Source of the DNA: Arion vulgaris
Taxonomy: Eukaryota > Mollusca > Gastropoda > Stylommatophora > Arionidae
Assembly (NCBI GenBank): GCA_020796225.1
Contig: CM036758.1
Location: forward strand, 71,460,366 to 71,524,365
Direction: 5' to 3'
DNA: 64,000 nucleotides
The translations under genes were made by a program, and so were the position numbers. Positions 42,490 through 53,395 of the stretch are shown here, in pieces. Every line of letters starts with the position of its first letter. Positions within the stretch are counted from its first letter, which is position 1. The notes under the pieces were generated by a model that was not told where the DNA came from, searched no databases, and saw nothing but the letters and a program-made list of their open reading frames with translations.

Positions 42490-43055
42490 TAAATAATATA
42501 AGAACATTTGGCATGAATTGATTGAGGGCCAATGCTCCAATCAGAGTTTTTTAAAAAAGCTCTTAATTACTATTTTTATGCTCATTAACTTCATGTTATT
42601 CAATTTGTTACCAAAAGTTAACATTTTAAAATGTAAATGCAAGCAAGAGAATACATTATTTATATTTTGTCATTTGAATTGTAAGTATAAAACAGACTTG
42701 TATCAATAACACATTACTAATAAGTACCAACAAAGTACCAATTGATATCATACAGTACCAATAACAGAAATGAACAAAACACAATGTATTTATGTTTGAT
42801 CAAGCATAGCAACGTAAGGACGCTTGCTAGGTTAGGCAATGGGGGCCGTTAGAAATGAAGGTAAGTGGTTCGAATCATGTGTTTGTCTATTTGTTTCTTT
42901 TCGGAAGCTCTTAATATTTATACACTGTTTATTTATTGATCATATTCTTTGCTTCCGTTGCTTCCTCTGGGGTTCTTGCAAAAAGAAAACCTCCTTGTTC
43001 TCATCATACAGGTAGCAGTTTGATCTTTCTCGTTTTCTTCCACTTCTTATTTCTG
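42490..43055. other. No recognisable feature
   Basis: AT-rich. Apparent open frames (for example 42518-42709) are short and lysine/leucine rich without motifs. Confidence 0.3.
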
Positions 43056-43063
43056 ATCATCAG

Positions 43064-43237
43064 CAGTGGCGGCTCGTCATTAAGGGCCAGAGGGGCCGGG
43101 CCCACCAAAAATAATGTGCAACGTGTATTTATGTATTTATTATTTAATAAGATAAAATATAACCTAACCTAAAGCCATGATTTTCACGAAAATGTGTGTC
43201 TGGCCCCACCAACAAAAACGACCACCAGCCGCCACTG
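43064..43237 (+). mobile_element. hAT-like MITE with perfect 8-bp TSD
   Basis: 174 bp, termini cagtggcggctcgtcatt and agccgccactg. Duplication atcatcag at 43056-43063 and 43238-43245. Confidence 0.93.
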
Positions 43238-43567
43238 ATCATCAGTAACGGAAGAAAATCAGGTATTCCGTCAAGACAATGTATGTGGTCTTATTCAAGG
43301 TAAGATGGTATCCCAGTTAAGATATGGTACTTTATGATGGTGTTTTTGTCTGTTTGTATAATCTTACAGTTACCCGTCTGTACAAATTTGTGTCCAGTTG
43401 GATAATATGCGTACACTTTTGTCAACATTTGGATGTGCTTATCCTACGTGCTGCAGGGGTATAACGGAGACGCAACGTATGTATGTTCTTGGAGCAAGCC
43501 TCGCAGATCATAAAGAGATGTTGACTTGCTTGATAACAAGAAACACAAACAAACAACATACAATCAC

Positions 43568-43822
43568 TTCTTCTTCTTCTTTGCGTTCGTTCTTTACAAC
43601 CAATTTTAATCACTCTTTGTGATATGTTTGATCTTTGCCAAGAACTGATAAACGTTTCACATGGGTTTGGTATGCCCCAAAACGCACAGACTTCTACACG
43701 CTTAGGACATGTGCATCTGATTTCAGCCAAACCTCCTTAGTCGCCTATTACGACCTGCGTGGCAGGTAATAGTGGTTATATTCTTTACGCCCCAAATTTG
43801 GACCCCGGTAACCACTCGGACG
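43568..43822 (-). mobile_element. SINE-C1 insertion with TSD
   Basis: Complete C1. Duplication atacaatcac / atacaattac at 43558-43567 and 43823-43832. Confidence 0.9.
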
Positions 43823-43969
43823 ATACAATTACTCATATAACATATCTGAATATGGTCATATTGTCTGCACACCGGTTAGAATGTTACAGCACTAGTCTAA
43901 AGGTGGTTCCATTATCTACAACAGGTTAGATCAGTGCGGTCGAATGCAGTGTTCGTTTTATCGTCAATC

Positions 43970-44485
43970 TTCTTCTTCTTCTGCGTTCTCACTAGATTGG
44001 GATTTCGGATTCTCTAATAAAGGCAGCCGTCTGCGTCAGATTATCAGCCACGCCATACAGTTTGCCTTGGACGCTGTGTAAGTGGGCCACTTCTTTCTTC
44101 TCAAGTCTGCATACTGGGGGCAGTTCTGTAGGATATAATTCCTATGATTTCTGCTTCCCCGTTTGTGCCAACCTCTTCCCGCAGTAAGTTTTGGCTATCC
44201 TCGTGATGGTAGGTCTGACATTCTTACTGCGTGGCTAAATCTCCGAGGCAGAATGGCGACCGTAGAATCCGTTATCCCATTCCTCATTGTGAGGAGTTGT
44301 TGCACCATGTTATGCGCCTTACGGCCTGGTGCATCCGTTTTCTGCAAGCATTTGTTTCGGGTTAGCATTCCATAGCCAAATTTAGGCCGAACCTCCTTAG
44401 TCGCCTCTTACGACATGCATGGCAGGTGACAGTGGTTCTATTCTTTACACCCCAAATTTGGGCCCCGGTAACCACTCGGGCGTAT
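43970..44485 (-). pseudogene. LINE C-terminus with GAA tail, SINE-C head attached
   Basis: The minus strand reads ELYPTELPPVCRLEKKEVAH and an LTQTAAFIRESEIPI end, followed by a ttcttcttcttct tail. At 44375-44485 the SINE-C head module (cgcctcttacgacatgcatg) is present on the minus strand, contiguous with the LINE sequence. Confidence 0.6.
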
Positions 44486-44603
44486 CGTCAATCAGAATTT
44501 CAAGGGGAAAAAATGTATTCGGAATAACATTATGATTTATTGTTTCGCAAGCACAATATTTAAAGAAAGCTATATAGTCAGGATTAAGTTTTTCATCTGT
44601 TAA

Positions 44604-44907
44604 CCCTTTCGTACCGTCATTATCCCCCAGATGCATTTATAATGCAATGCAGTGGCAGCTCGTCATTAGGGGCAAGTGGAGCCGGACCCCAAAAAATAAT
44701 GTGTAACGTGTATTTGTTTTATGAATTTAAATATAACATAACCTAAAATCATGATTTTTTACCCACAAATTTTTGTTTGGCTCCACCAACAAAAATGATC
44801 ACGAGCCGCCACTGACGCAATGTATACCAAAAAATCCAGTATACTGGCTATGTGTTGTCTTAAAAAATTATCACGAGCTAGTATATTGGATTAGCAGACC
44901 GAACGGG
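44604..44907. mobile_element. TTAA-flanked MITE with nested hAT MITE
   Basis: TTAA at 44600-44603 and 44908-44911. Ends ccctttcgtaccg and, inverted, cccgttcggtctgc. Only about 130 bp is its own; the rest is the inserted hAT-like MITE. Confidence 0.6.
44650..44814 (+). mobile_element. hAT-like MITE with 8-bp TSD
   Basis: 165 bp, ends cagtggcagctcg and gagccgccactg. Duplication atgcaatg / acgcaatg (one mismatch) at 44642-44649 and 44815-44822. Confidence 0.9.
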
Positions 44908-45009
44908 TTAATATTCCGTTATTATTATTATTACATGTTGTCACATGTCCCCTGCAGCCCCACAGTCACACAGACAGATATTCTCCAATATATAAAAACG
45001 TTGGATAAC

Positions 45010-45288
45010 ACTGGGTTAGATTTTTGCTTACAGAGGGGCCTAAAAGTGATTACACTATCTACAACTGGTTAGATTGTTGCTTGCAGTGCAGGCCTAAAAG
45101 TGACCCCACTATCTTCAACTGGTTAGATTGTTGCTTACAGTACAGGCCTAAAAGTGACCACACTATCTACAACTTGTTAGATTGTTGCTTACAGAGTGGC
45201 CTAAAAGTGACCACACTATCTACAACTGGTTAGATTGTTGCTTACAGTACAGGCCTAAAAGTGATCACACTATCTACAACTGGTTAGA
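45010..45288. repeat. 54-bp tandem array, about 5 copies
   Basis: The unit is ggttagattgttgcttacag, tacaggcctaaaagtgacca, cactatctacaact. A related single unit near 43880-43935 suggests the source. Confidence 0.92.
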
Positions 45289-45544
45289 TCAAAGACTGAA
45301 GTATCTGTTTGAAGGCGCTCCAATATCTGCAACCGATGGACACGTTGTCTGGGATCATTCTAGTAAGACAGTTAACTAAAATCCCAAGACAGACAAAATA
45401 TGAACAAATTAAAATAAACTTAAAATTTCATATCACAAATCAAAGTAAAAAAAACTCACTGTAAATAATTAGAAATTGTATCCGAATAATATAGTTTCTT
45501 GATTTCCATGCTTGATAAAGAGCCATTTATTGGAAACAGTAGCA

Positions 45545-45800
45545 GAATATAATAATAAGAATGCAACGAAACTTCACTTTATACAGATTCTTCTACAACA
45601 GAACCTCAGGAAAGAAGGCAAGAGGAAGACCACGAAAAAGATGGTTAGATGACAGTAGAATTGTGTAAAAAAAAATAAAAATAACTATCATCCAATCCAT
45701 TAGAGCAGTGCATGACAAAAAAAACACAGAAAACCACAACACTGGGCAATAACGCGGTAACAGTGTTAAGACAAAAGAAGAGGAGGTAGTGGCAGATTAT
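45545..45800 (+). pseudogene. LINE 3' end (family Y), decayed
   Basis: The plus strand reads GKKARGRPRKRWLDDSRI, matching 6776-7225 and 56680-57110 in opposite orientation. Many stops follow. Confidence 0.65.
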
Positions 45801-45866
45801 GAACACCAAGTAGCCTAAGCACTTCAAATACATTAAAGCTACTTACCTATAACACATATATCTAGA

Positions 45867-46111
45867 AATGAATGAAAATCGTGGCATATCCCAAAGGACG
45901 TAGCCATCAACCACAGTAAACAAGTCGTTGATTTTCTAGGCACCACTTATACGTTCAGTAGTTTGCCATTGCTTTCTGAACGGGTGGCGCCATCGTCCTT
46001 TGTTAAAATCAACGGAAACAATTTGCAAGCAAACTGTCCGCAGCGTGATTCGAACTCAGAACGTCGGGGTTAATAGACAGAGTCACTAACCCCTAGGCCA
46101 CAGACGCCACT
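45867..46111 (-). mobile_element. SINE-B (head 1, tail I) with 12-bp TSD
   Basis: Near-identical to 41073-41315 in inverse orientation. Perfect duplication catatatctaga at 45855-45866 and 46112-46123. Confidence 0.95.
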
Positions 46112-46194
46112 CATATATCTAGATATAGCATAATTGAATATAGATAACTGGATTCATACATAATAACATGTAATAAATGTATATAATGTTATTA

Positions 46195-46689
46195 TTTTCT
46201 TCTCATAACATTACATAAGGTATACACACAATTTCTCCATACCGCTCTATCATATTCAACTCCTTCAATCTCTTCTATGAAAATGAGTCCGTTATTTCTT
46301 GCCTTTCACAATAAATTTATTTCCATGATTTTCCTAGGGCATCTTTCTTTCTTGAACCTTTTGCCTTCCACTTCAATGCATGCTTTGTGATTCTTTGACC
46401 ATTTCTTCTCAGAGTATGCCCAACATATCCCCATCTTCTCTTTTATATAACAGTTGTTACTAGTGGCTTACCAGAAAATTCACTGATTTCATCCCCTCTA
46501 CTGAATTTAAAAACAATTATTCCGTTAAAAAAATAATTATTTTTGCAAACAGCTATTTTTAAACGCATTCAACTTACTTTTTATATAAATTGAAAAATGT
46601 TATAACTTTTTGTTGGAATGTGTTAGGATTGATACACAAATGAAACTGAAAATTCATAACTCAGTCTTAAAACTATATAACAAATGTAA

Positions 46690-46690
<1 letters not shown>
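46195..46690 (-). pseudogene. LINE 3' end (family W), decayed
   Basis: Follows the order of 22590-23115 (catatccccatcttctctt, tttcaaacgcattcaactta-type) with many differences; no frame remains. Confidence 0.65.

Positions 46691-46724
<34 letters not shown>
46689..46724. repeat. (TA)n microsatellite
   Basis: About 17 TA units, then tgtatatgg. Confidence 0.95.
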
Positions 46725-46727
<3 letters not shown>

Positions 46728-47008
46728 GGCCTTTTCTTAAAAATGTGTGTATAAATGTATGTGTGTGTGTGTAATATATAAATGTGTAATATATAAAGGT
46801 GTGTATATGTGTGTATCACAGTATAAAACATATTTATATATTGTACATTTGATATTTAGAGAAATTAACAAATACGGTCTTTCATACTTTTATGTCATGT
46901 TTATAAAAGAAAATAACAGTAAATATATAAATTGAATATCGGCATTTACAATTTTGAAATTATTATTTTTGAACTAAGTCCGAACTGATAGACTGTTACT
47001 ACAGATGT

Positions 47009-47256
47009 TCTCCCGGGTTACCGGGGCCCAAATTTGGGGTGTAAAGAATAGAACCACTCTTACCTGCCACGCATGTCGTAAGAGGCGATTAAGGAGGTTT
47101 AGCTGAAATCGGATGCATGTGTCCTAAACGTGTAGAAGTCTTATGCGTTTAGGGGCCTACCAAACCAATGTGCAACGTTCTTGGCAAAGATCAAACATAT
47201 AACAAAGAGTGATTAAAATTGGTCGTAAAGAACGAACTCAAAGAAGAAGAAGAGAG
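47009..47256 (+). mobile_element. SINE-C1 insertion with 11-bp TSD
   Basis: Head tctcccgggttaccggggcc and tail aaagaagaagaagagag. Perfect duplication actacagatgt at 46998-47008 and 47257-47267. Confidence 0.95.
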
Positions 47257-47347
47257 ACTACAGATGTCAAGAATATAACAGAAATCATGATTCAGACCAG
47301 ATACTCACATTTATTTGTTAACTATGTAAGTAAAGTAAACTAAGTAA

Positions 47348-47595
47348 TGAAAATCGTGGCATATCCTAAAGGACGTAGCCATCAACCACAGTAAACGAGT
47401 CGTTGATTATTTTCTAGGCACCACTTATACGTTCAGTAGTTTGCCATTGCTTTCTGAACGGTGAGGTCTATTTTACCTTTTGTAAAAATCCCACGGAAAC
47501 GAATGTGCTTCCAAACTTGCCCACCGTGGGGTTTGAACCAGGTACGCTTGGGTTCGTGATCGAGCTCACTACCGCTTGAGTTACAGACGCTCACG
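47348..47595 (-). mobile_element. SINE-B (head 2, tail I) with 11-bp TSD
   Basis: Head 2 (gcggtagtgagctcgatcac on the minus strand) joined to the same core and tail I as 41073. Perfect duplication aaactaagtaa at 47337-47347 and 47596-47606. Confidence 0.95.
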
Positions 47596-47738
47596 AAACT
47601 AAGTAAAGGAACCAATTTTATACCACGTGGTATATAGGGTATTACGGTGTTAAGCCTGTATTTTTTATTGACCCTCGGCACACGATGGGTGATGGAGTCA
47701 ACATCACACCGTCCGCCTTTGCTTCATCCATGCGATCT

Positions 47739-47778
<40 letters not shown>

Positions 47779-47789
47779 TGTGTGTGTCT
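47739..47789. repeat. (TC)n(TG)n compound microsatellite
   Basis: About 12 tc then about 13 tg units. Creates spurious Ser/Leu and Cys/Val frames. Confidence 0.95.
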
Positions 47790-47849
47790 TTTAAACCCGG
47801 ATTGGGGCATAGACCCTCAACCAACTCATGCAAAGTCTTCCTATCTCTA

Positions 47850-48180
47850 GCTTTTCCCCTGCAGATCCCTCCAGCTCTTCTTTATATTATTGATTTCTGC
47901 CTCCAAATCTCGTCTCCATGTATTTCTAGAGCTAGGCCTCCCTTTATTTCGCTATCTCTGTGGAATCCATTAAAGGCCCATTCTTGTTATATTCCCTTCT
48001 GGTTATCTCAAAGTGTGTCCTATCCGGCGCCAGCGTCTTTAAAAAAACTCTTGGTTCAGTGGAATCTGTCTTGTTCTCTCCATAAGTTCCTCATTTGTGA
48101 CCCTATCATACCATCTTATTCCCTCTATTCTGCGCAGACACCAATTGATGAATGTTTGCAATTAATCCATGTGATCTTGT
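47850..48180 (-). pseudogene. LINE C-terminal fragment
   Basis: The minus strand reads an IRWYDRVTNEELME-like thumb region and LALEIHGDEIWRQKS. Decayed. Confidence 0.5.
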
Positions 48181-48480
48181 AAGACAGACTACGAAATGAG
48201 GACATCAGAAGCAGAGTGAGCATAACTTCATGCACCGAATACATTGAAAGACAACAAATGCAGTGGTTTGGACATTTAATGAAAATGAAATACAACCAAT
48301 CACCAATAACAGCATACAATAAAAAGAGATCGGGTACTAGAGCTAAGGAAAGACCAAGAAAAAGATGGATAGACAATATCAAGACCACACTACATAAACA
48401 CGGATATAACACAACAAGGGCGACTCATCTAGCCCTAGAACGCAAATTAAAGCTCCCATCTCTACGCTAAACGGCAAGAG
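48181..48480 (+). pseudogene. LINE C-terminal fragment
   Basis: The plus strand reads RQTTKWGHQK-like lead, ITSCTEYIERQQMQWFGHLM and ERPRKRWIDNIKTTLHKHGY: the WFGHLM...GRPRKRW signature, with a tryptic-rich end. Confidence 0.8.
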
Positions 48481-48589
48481 TGGACAGCCAACTACATCTT
48501 CCACCTGGGAATAGACAATAGACAATAGAGAGATCTTATTTGTGTATAAATCTGTGTAGAATGATGTTGGTTTTACAGAAGAATGATGA

Positions 48590-48920
48590 GATGAAATGAC
48601 TAAAATGGCTAAAATGACTAATGTTGTGGTGCTGAATGAGATCAAGACACAGAGAAAGCGTATCATCAATATAAGAAAGAGACAGTCATCATTTTTCGGA
48701 CATATGATGAAGATGGGAGATTTAGAACACATTGTGACAACCAGTAAAATCGAGGGTAGACGAGACAGAGGAAGACAGAGAGAGACAATTTTGGATAGGC
48801 TGACTTCATGGCACGGTAGAGCGTCAACATCTGAGTTGACAGCAAACACCAAAGACAGAGATTTGTGAAGATACATGATCACATACGCCAGCTGTCACGG
48901 CACCTGATGATGATGATGAG
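48590..48920 (+). pseudogene. LINE 3' end (family U, GAT tail)
   Basis: The plus strand reads NVVVLNEIKTQRKRIINIRK, RQSSFFGHMMKMGDLEHIV and GRRDRGRQRETILDRLTSWH, then cctgatgatgatgatgag. Best copy of this family end. Confidence 0.85.
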
Positions 48921-49034
48921 AATACAAAAGATACATTTATAAAATATACCTTTAAAATGTGCACATTCTGATATATATATATATATGAAATAGTGCTTTT
49001 CTACAGAACGTCAGAAACGTATAATAGATTATGT

Positions 49035-49243
49035 GTTTTTTTTCCGATCTAGAAGCACTTGAGTTTTTTCAGCTCTTCGGCTCGTTGCTTTGGACATCGG
49101 AACCCTTCGGCTCGTTGCCACAAACACCGTAAATCTGGAGAACCTGTGGGTTTTCTGCCAGCCCACGGAATTGAACCCGTACTCACAGAGGGCTGGTCAC
49201 CCGCAGTCCAACGCGCTACAAACACGCTGGGCAGGCGGGCACC
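49035..49243 (-). mobile_element. SINE-A insertion with 9-bp TSD
   Basis: Duplication agattatgt at 49026-49034 and 49244-49252. Poly(A) at the left. Confidence 0.93.
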
Positions 49244-49642
49244 AGATTATGTTAAAACACCTTCCATTATAAATGTTATTTAAAAAATAAAGTACGTAAA
49301 ATCGTGGTTTGATTGGCGTAATATGCGTAAGAGTTCGCCTTTCGACTCGGACACAAGAGGGTTGTGCGTTCAATCCTACACTCGACGTTCCACATGTGAG
49401 GAAAGGAATTGACCCTCCTACCTCCTGCACACTAGAGTCTAGAAATGTGAAGTTATAGGCACTTCATAACCTAAGATCTGAAAAGGCTGCCGGGTATTTT
49501 ATTTCTATTATTATACTAACAAACATACTGTGCGTGAATTAACTACTAATGAAAGTGCGGAAAGAGTACTCCATCGCTCTTTTGAACCAATACTTATGTA
49601 TGGCAGCGAATCATGGACAATTAATAAACAATCCATAAGATC

Positions 49643-49847
49643 TTTTTTTCTTCCCGATCCAGAAGCACTTGAACTGAAAGCTCTTTGGCTCGGTGTCATT
49701 GACATCGTAACCCTTCGGCTCGGTGCCACGAACACCGTAAATCTGGGGAACCTGTAGCTTTTCTGCCAGTCTGCGGAGTTGAACCCGCACTTACAGAGGA
49801 CTAGTCACCAGTAGTCCAACGCGCTACGAACACGCTGGGCACGCGGG
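49643..49847 (-). mobile_element. SINE-A insertion with 9-bp TSD
   Basis: Perfect duplication cataagatc at 49634-49642 and 49848-49856. It splits the LINE frame (NKQSIRS). Confidence 0.93.
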
Positions 49848-50044
49848 CATAAGATCGTTAGAAGCCACATTGATGTGGTTTTACAGAAGAAAAAAATGCT
49901 GAAAATCTCATAGAGAGCGAAGAAAACAGATAAGGAGGTTTTAAAGAAGAATGCACACATTGAAACGTGATCATAAGAATACAAATCGGGTAATCAATGC
50001 TATTCAGACATATACTGCGAAGATGGGATTTGGAATATTTGGTA

Positions 50045-50325
50045 ACAGCGGATAAAGTACAGGGAAGACAGCGGGTAAAGTACAGGGAAGACAGCGGGTA
50101 AAGTACAGGGAAGACAGCGGATAAAGTTCAGGGAAGACAGCGGATAAAGTACAGGGAAGACAGCGGGTAAAGTACAGGGAAGACAGCGGGTAAAGTACAG
50201 GGAAGACAGCGGGTAAAGTACAGGGAAGACAGCGGGTAAAGTACAGGGAAGACAGCGGGTAAAGTACAGGGAAGACAGCGGGTAAAGTACAGGGAAGACA
50301 GCGGATAAAGTACAGGGAAGTTAAG
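50045..50325. repeat. 23-bp minisatellite, about 12 copies
   Basis: The unit is gggtaaagtacagggaagac plus agc, with a few gcggataaag variants. It lies within a LINE C-terminal remnant and appears to have grown out of its coding sequence. Confidence 0.95.
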
Positions 50326-50641
50326 ATCGTGGGAGGCATAGTGTGAACATGTTGGATGGTCTGACATTGTGGTTTGACAACAGATCGACTTCAGAACTGA
50401 TTAACTGCACCAGGAAGAGAGAGAGAGAGTTGGGGAGAGACATGATCGCCGGCAGACATGGTACTTGATTGATTGATAAAAAAAAAGTTCAAACGAACAG
50501 TTGAAACAAAGTAACATTTACAAATATAATAGGGAGGTATATGCCAATGGTTTAAAATAAAGAAATAACCCATTAATGGTGTTGTCTTCTTTGGTGGAGG
50601 CAACTGGAAACACATATGGAACAATATAGAACTTTAGTATT

Positions 50642-50971
50642 TCAGGTATCAACTGGCAACTCGCACAGGTAACTGTCCTTATTGAAGACTGTTCCTGACT
50701 CACAATAGAAGACATCTCCTGCAGGACAACTGAAGTACACGTCAGACCTCTCAGAAGTTCGATACACTCCTAATAGTTTTCCCTTACAAGATGGCGCCAA
50801 CCCGTAACCAGTTTTTCTGGGAATTTCCCAACGAGACACACACTTTTTCTTCACACTGGAAAAGAATGCAATTGTTCCCGTCTGCTCATGTTTGTCACAC
50901 TTCAGCCTTTCAATGAGTTTTCCTTTGTGACAAGAAATATAAAACTTTGTCCAATCTGTTCCTGGGTATGG
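50642..50971 (-). CDS. Paralogous chitin-binding gene, terminal exon
   Basis: A 330-bp exon, acceptor ctttttctttcag then CCATACCC, stop TGA at 50642-50644. It encodes 109 residues (PYPGTDWTKFYISCHKGK, KKKCVSRWEIPRKTGYGLAP, SCKGKLLGVYRTSERSDVYF, SCPAGDVFYCESGTVFN). It aligns end-to-end with exon 4 of the gene at 27347-33621 and begins in the same phase 0. This is therefore the last exon of a tandem paralogue on the same strand. Its upstream exons should lie above 50971. I searched to 64000 by eye and could not identify them; they may lie beyond the window, or this may be an orphan exon. Confidence 0.82.
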   Translation of the reverse strand, partial: PYPGTDWTKFYISCHKGKLIERLKCDKHEQTGTIAFFSSVKKKCVSRWEIPRKTGYGLAPSCKGKLLGVYRTSERSDVYFSCPAGDVFYCESGTVFNKDSYLCELPVDT

Positions 50972-51034
50972 CTGAAAGAAAAAGACACGAAATTAACGTT
51001 TAATTAAATAACATATAAATCTTTAAAGACACTC

Positions 51035-51345
51035 TTAAAGTGTCTCTGAAATGTTTCGATATAGACACCACGTGCTGGGAATCCCTTGCGCAAGATCGTC
51101 AAATGTGGCGCTGTAACAATACAAGAGGAACTCGCATAGCTGAGAATCGTCGTGTCGTTGAGACACAAAGAAAACGAGCTGCGCGAAAATACAGAACACA
51201 CAACACCCACATATTTAACCTTGACCATGTATGCTCCACCTGTGGTAGGGTATTGTGTTCTAGGATTGGATTCTACAGTCACCTACCCACACACCAGAGA
51301 AATGCAACAGCACACGTCCGAGGATGCCATTGTCGCTTGTGATGG
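51035..51345 (+). pseudogene. LINE 3' end (family S) with C2H2-like finger
   Basis: The plus strand reads DTTCWESLAQDRQMWRCNNT, AENRRVVETQRKRAARKYRT and CSTCGRVLCSRIGFYSHLPT followed by HQRN, a C-x2-C...H-x(3-4)-H motif known from the C-terminus of some RTE/CR1-like LINEs. Open for 100 codons, 5'-truncated. Confidence 0.85.
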
Positions 51346-51659
51346 ACGTCTATTATTGTTATTATATAAATCTCAAGGGGAAACAATAATAAATAACTTT
51401 CAAGGGGAAGCAATCATACACTAATCTCAAGACGAAACAATCAGACATAATACTCACATACAATTTAGTTTAAATTATGTTGAACAATGTCTATGTATAT
51501 GTATATATATATATGGCCGTTCTCGTCTTTACAAGTTGGCTAGTAATTTGAAGACTTATACATCGTTGCTGTTGCTTTCCGTGTTGTGTCCAAGCCGAAA
51601 AAAGCAAGGATGAAGTGTCCTCTCCATTTATGCCTGGGCTGAGCAGCTGATATGGGGAA

Positions 51660-51960
51660 TGCACCTTGCTCATTTTCAACAAACCCCCTCTCTATCCTAC
51701 TGTTTCATCCAAAGGAAAGACAAAATCCTTACATTTGAAAGGGTTTCCAAGGGATGCCGCCCATTTTTCATAAACTCGTTCTACTGTTTCATTCAAAGAA
51801 AAGACAAAATCCATACGTTTGAAATCAAGCAGGGTTTGCAAGGGATGCCGGACGATGGAATGAATAATGTGTTGGACGATAATCAGAGTTCAAATCAGAG
51901 TTCAATGAGCTTCAAATAACTTGGGCTAGAGAGCTTCAAATAACTTGGGCTAGAGGGCTG
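51660..51960. repeat. Local duplications of about 100 bp
   Basis: Blocks with ctactgtttcatccaaagga and aagacaaaatcc occur twice (about 51699 and 51782), followed by small direct repeats (agagttcaaatc, gagcttcaaataacttgggc). No family recognised. Confidence 0.6.
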
Positions 51961-52033
51961 CGATAAAATTTAGCGATACGGGTTAGTACATGCCAAAGTT
52001 TCTGGAAAAATACTAGTTTCTATCAAAGTAGAT

Positions 52034-52274
52034 AGCCTGAGTGGTTACCGGGGCCCAAAATTGGGGTGTAAAGAATAGAGCCACTGCTACCTGCATGTCG
52101 TAAGAAGCAACTAAGGAGGTTTTTCTGAAATCGGATGCACATGTCCTAAACGTGTAGAAGTCTATACGTTTAGGGCCTACCAAACCAATGTGCAACGTAT
52201 ACACATTCTTGGCAAAGATCAAACATATCACAAAGAGTGATTAAAATTGATCGTAAAGAACGACCACAAAGAAG
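52034..52274 (+). mobile_element. SINE-C1 insertion with TSD
   Basis: Complete C1. Duplication atcaaagtagat / atcaaagcagat at 52022-52033 and 52275-52286. Confidence 0.92.
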
Positions 52275-52565
52275 ATCAAAGCAGATTAGCTATAGGCTTC
52301 TATTTTGTAATTCACAACAATGAAAACTGTACAAAACAAATCAGAAGGAGACTATCCTTAACATTCCAAGGCTAGTTAATATGGGAATTGACGAAAACAT
52401 TGGCTTCTCTGAGTTTTGGCTAAGATCAAAGTGTAGTACCCACTTCATCGCGACGAAAGGGTAGGAGCCTTTATAGAGCCAATAGGTAACTTAGTATACA
52501 AAAACAATTCCGAGCAGTTATCACTCGGAAGAATGACGGCGCTCGTAATTTTTACACGTTCAACC

Positions 52566-52777
52566 GCCCGCCTGCCCAGCGTGTTCGTAGCGCGTTGGAC
52601 TGCGAGTGACTAGCCCTCTGTGAGTGCGGGGTAAATTACGTGGGCTGGCAGAAAATCTACAGGTTCCCAAGAATCACGGTGTTCGTGGTACCGAACCGAA
52701 GGGTTACGATGTCCATGGCACCGAGCCGAAGAACTGAAAACTCAAGTGCTTCTGGATCGAAAAAAGCACAAAAAACA
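52566..52777 (+). mobile_element. SINE-A insertion with 12-bp TSD
   Basis: Head cgcccgcctgcccagcgtgt, box A tagcgcgttgg, body and A-rich tail. Perfect duplication acacgttcaacc at 52554-52565 and 52778-52789. Confidence 0.95.
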
Positions 52778-52954
52778 ACACGTTCAACCGTACCTGAGTG
52801 GCCACTGCATCACTACCGGGTAGGGTCCAATAAAATTAAAAATAATGCAAAGAAAGTGGCATAGCACAAGAACAAAATAAAGTAAAAATAAACTTCTGAG
52901 GACATGTTTTTTTTCTCCTGTGACAACATGGACTAGAATCATAGACCATAACAT

Positions 52955-53395
52955 TTCTTCTTCTCTTCCACCATTTACTTCTTTATAGAGAAGTGTTGGG
53001 GGTAGACATAGTGATCTTGTGTGTGCTTTTGTAAGGCACTCTGATATTCTGATAAGCTGATATTCATTTTCGTACGGCGGTTCTTGATGCACTCGCTCCG
53101 TATTTTGCGTGGTCTTCCTCTTGCTTTGTACTCATTATACTGTTTCGGAGTGGCTCTCTGTGGTAGGCGAAACCATGGCATTCTTGTCCGGTGTCCAAGC
53201 CATTTATTCTGTTGTTCTTTTGTAAATTGCATGACTGGTTTCACATCCAGTCTACTTCTGATTTCTTCATTTCTAATTGTGTCTCTTATTGTCACACCTG
53301 CAGCTCTTCTAAGACACCTCATCTCTGTCTTTATGATTTCCCGCTCATAAGCTGCTGTTATAGCCATGTTTGACACTGGTAACACAAACATGTTA
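52955..53395 (-). pseudogene. LINE 3' end (family X)
   Basis: The minus strand reads TEMRCLRRAAGVTIRDTIRN, EEIRSRLDVKPVMQFTKEQQ, KWLGHRTRMPWFRLPQRATP and KARGRPRK. Longest open piece of this family (138 codons), 5'-truncated, tail at the left. Confidence 0.85.

Larger units (their letters stand above)
49530..50460 (+). pseudogene. LINE fragment (family U) with SINE and minisatellite
   Basis: The plus strand reads ILMYGSESWTINKQSIRS (RT thumb), is interrupted by SINE-A, and resumes as LMWFYRRKKMLKIS and later as a TCWMV/NRSTSELINCTRKR-like end near 50340-50440. The 23-bp array at 50045-50325 sits where the GKVQGRR motif of this family is expected. Confidence 0.65.

Noticed and set aside
47685..48182. 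165-codon plus-strand open frame
   Set aside because: Its N-terminal part is a (TC)n(TG)n microsatellite, and the remainder is antisense to a LINE remnant.
48379..48882. 167-codon minus-strand open frame
   Set aside because: It is antisense to two plus-strand LINE ends with clear protein motifs.
51004..51282. Minus-strand open frame over 51.0-51.3 kb
   Set aside because: It is antisense to the zinc-finger-like LINE C-terminus on the plus strand.
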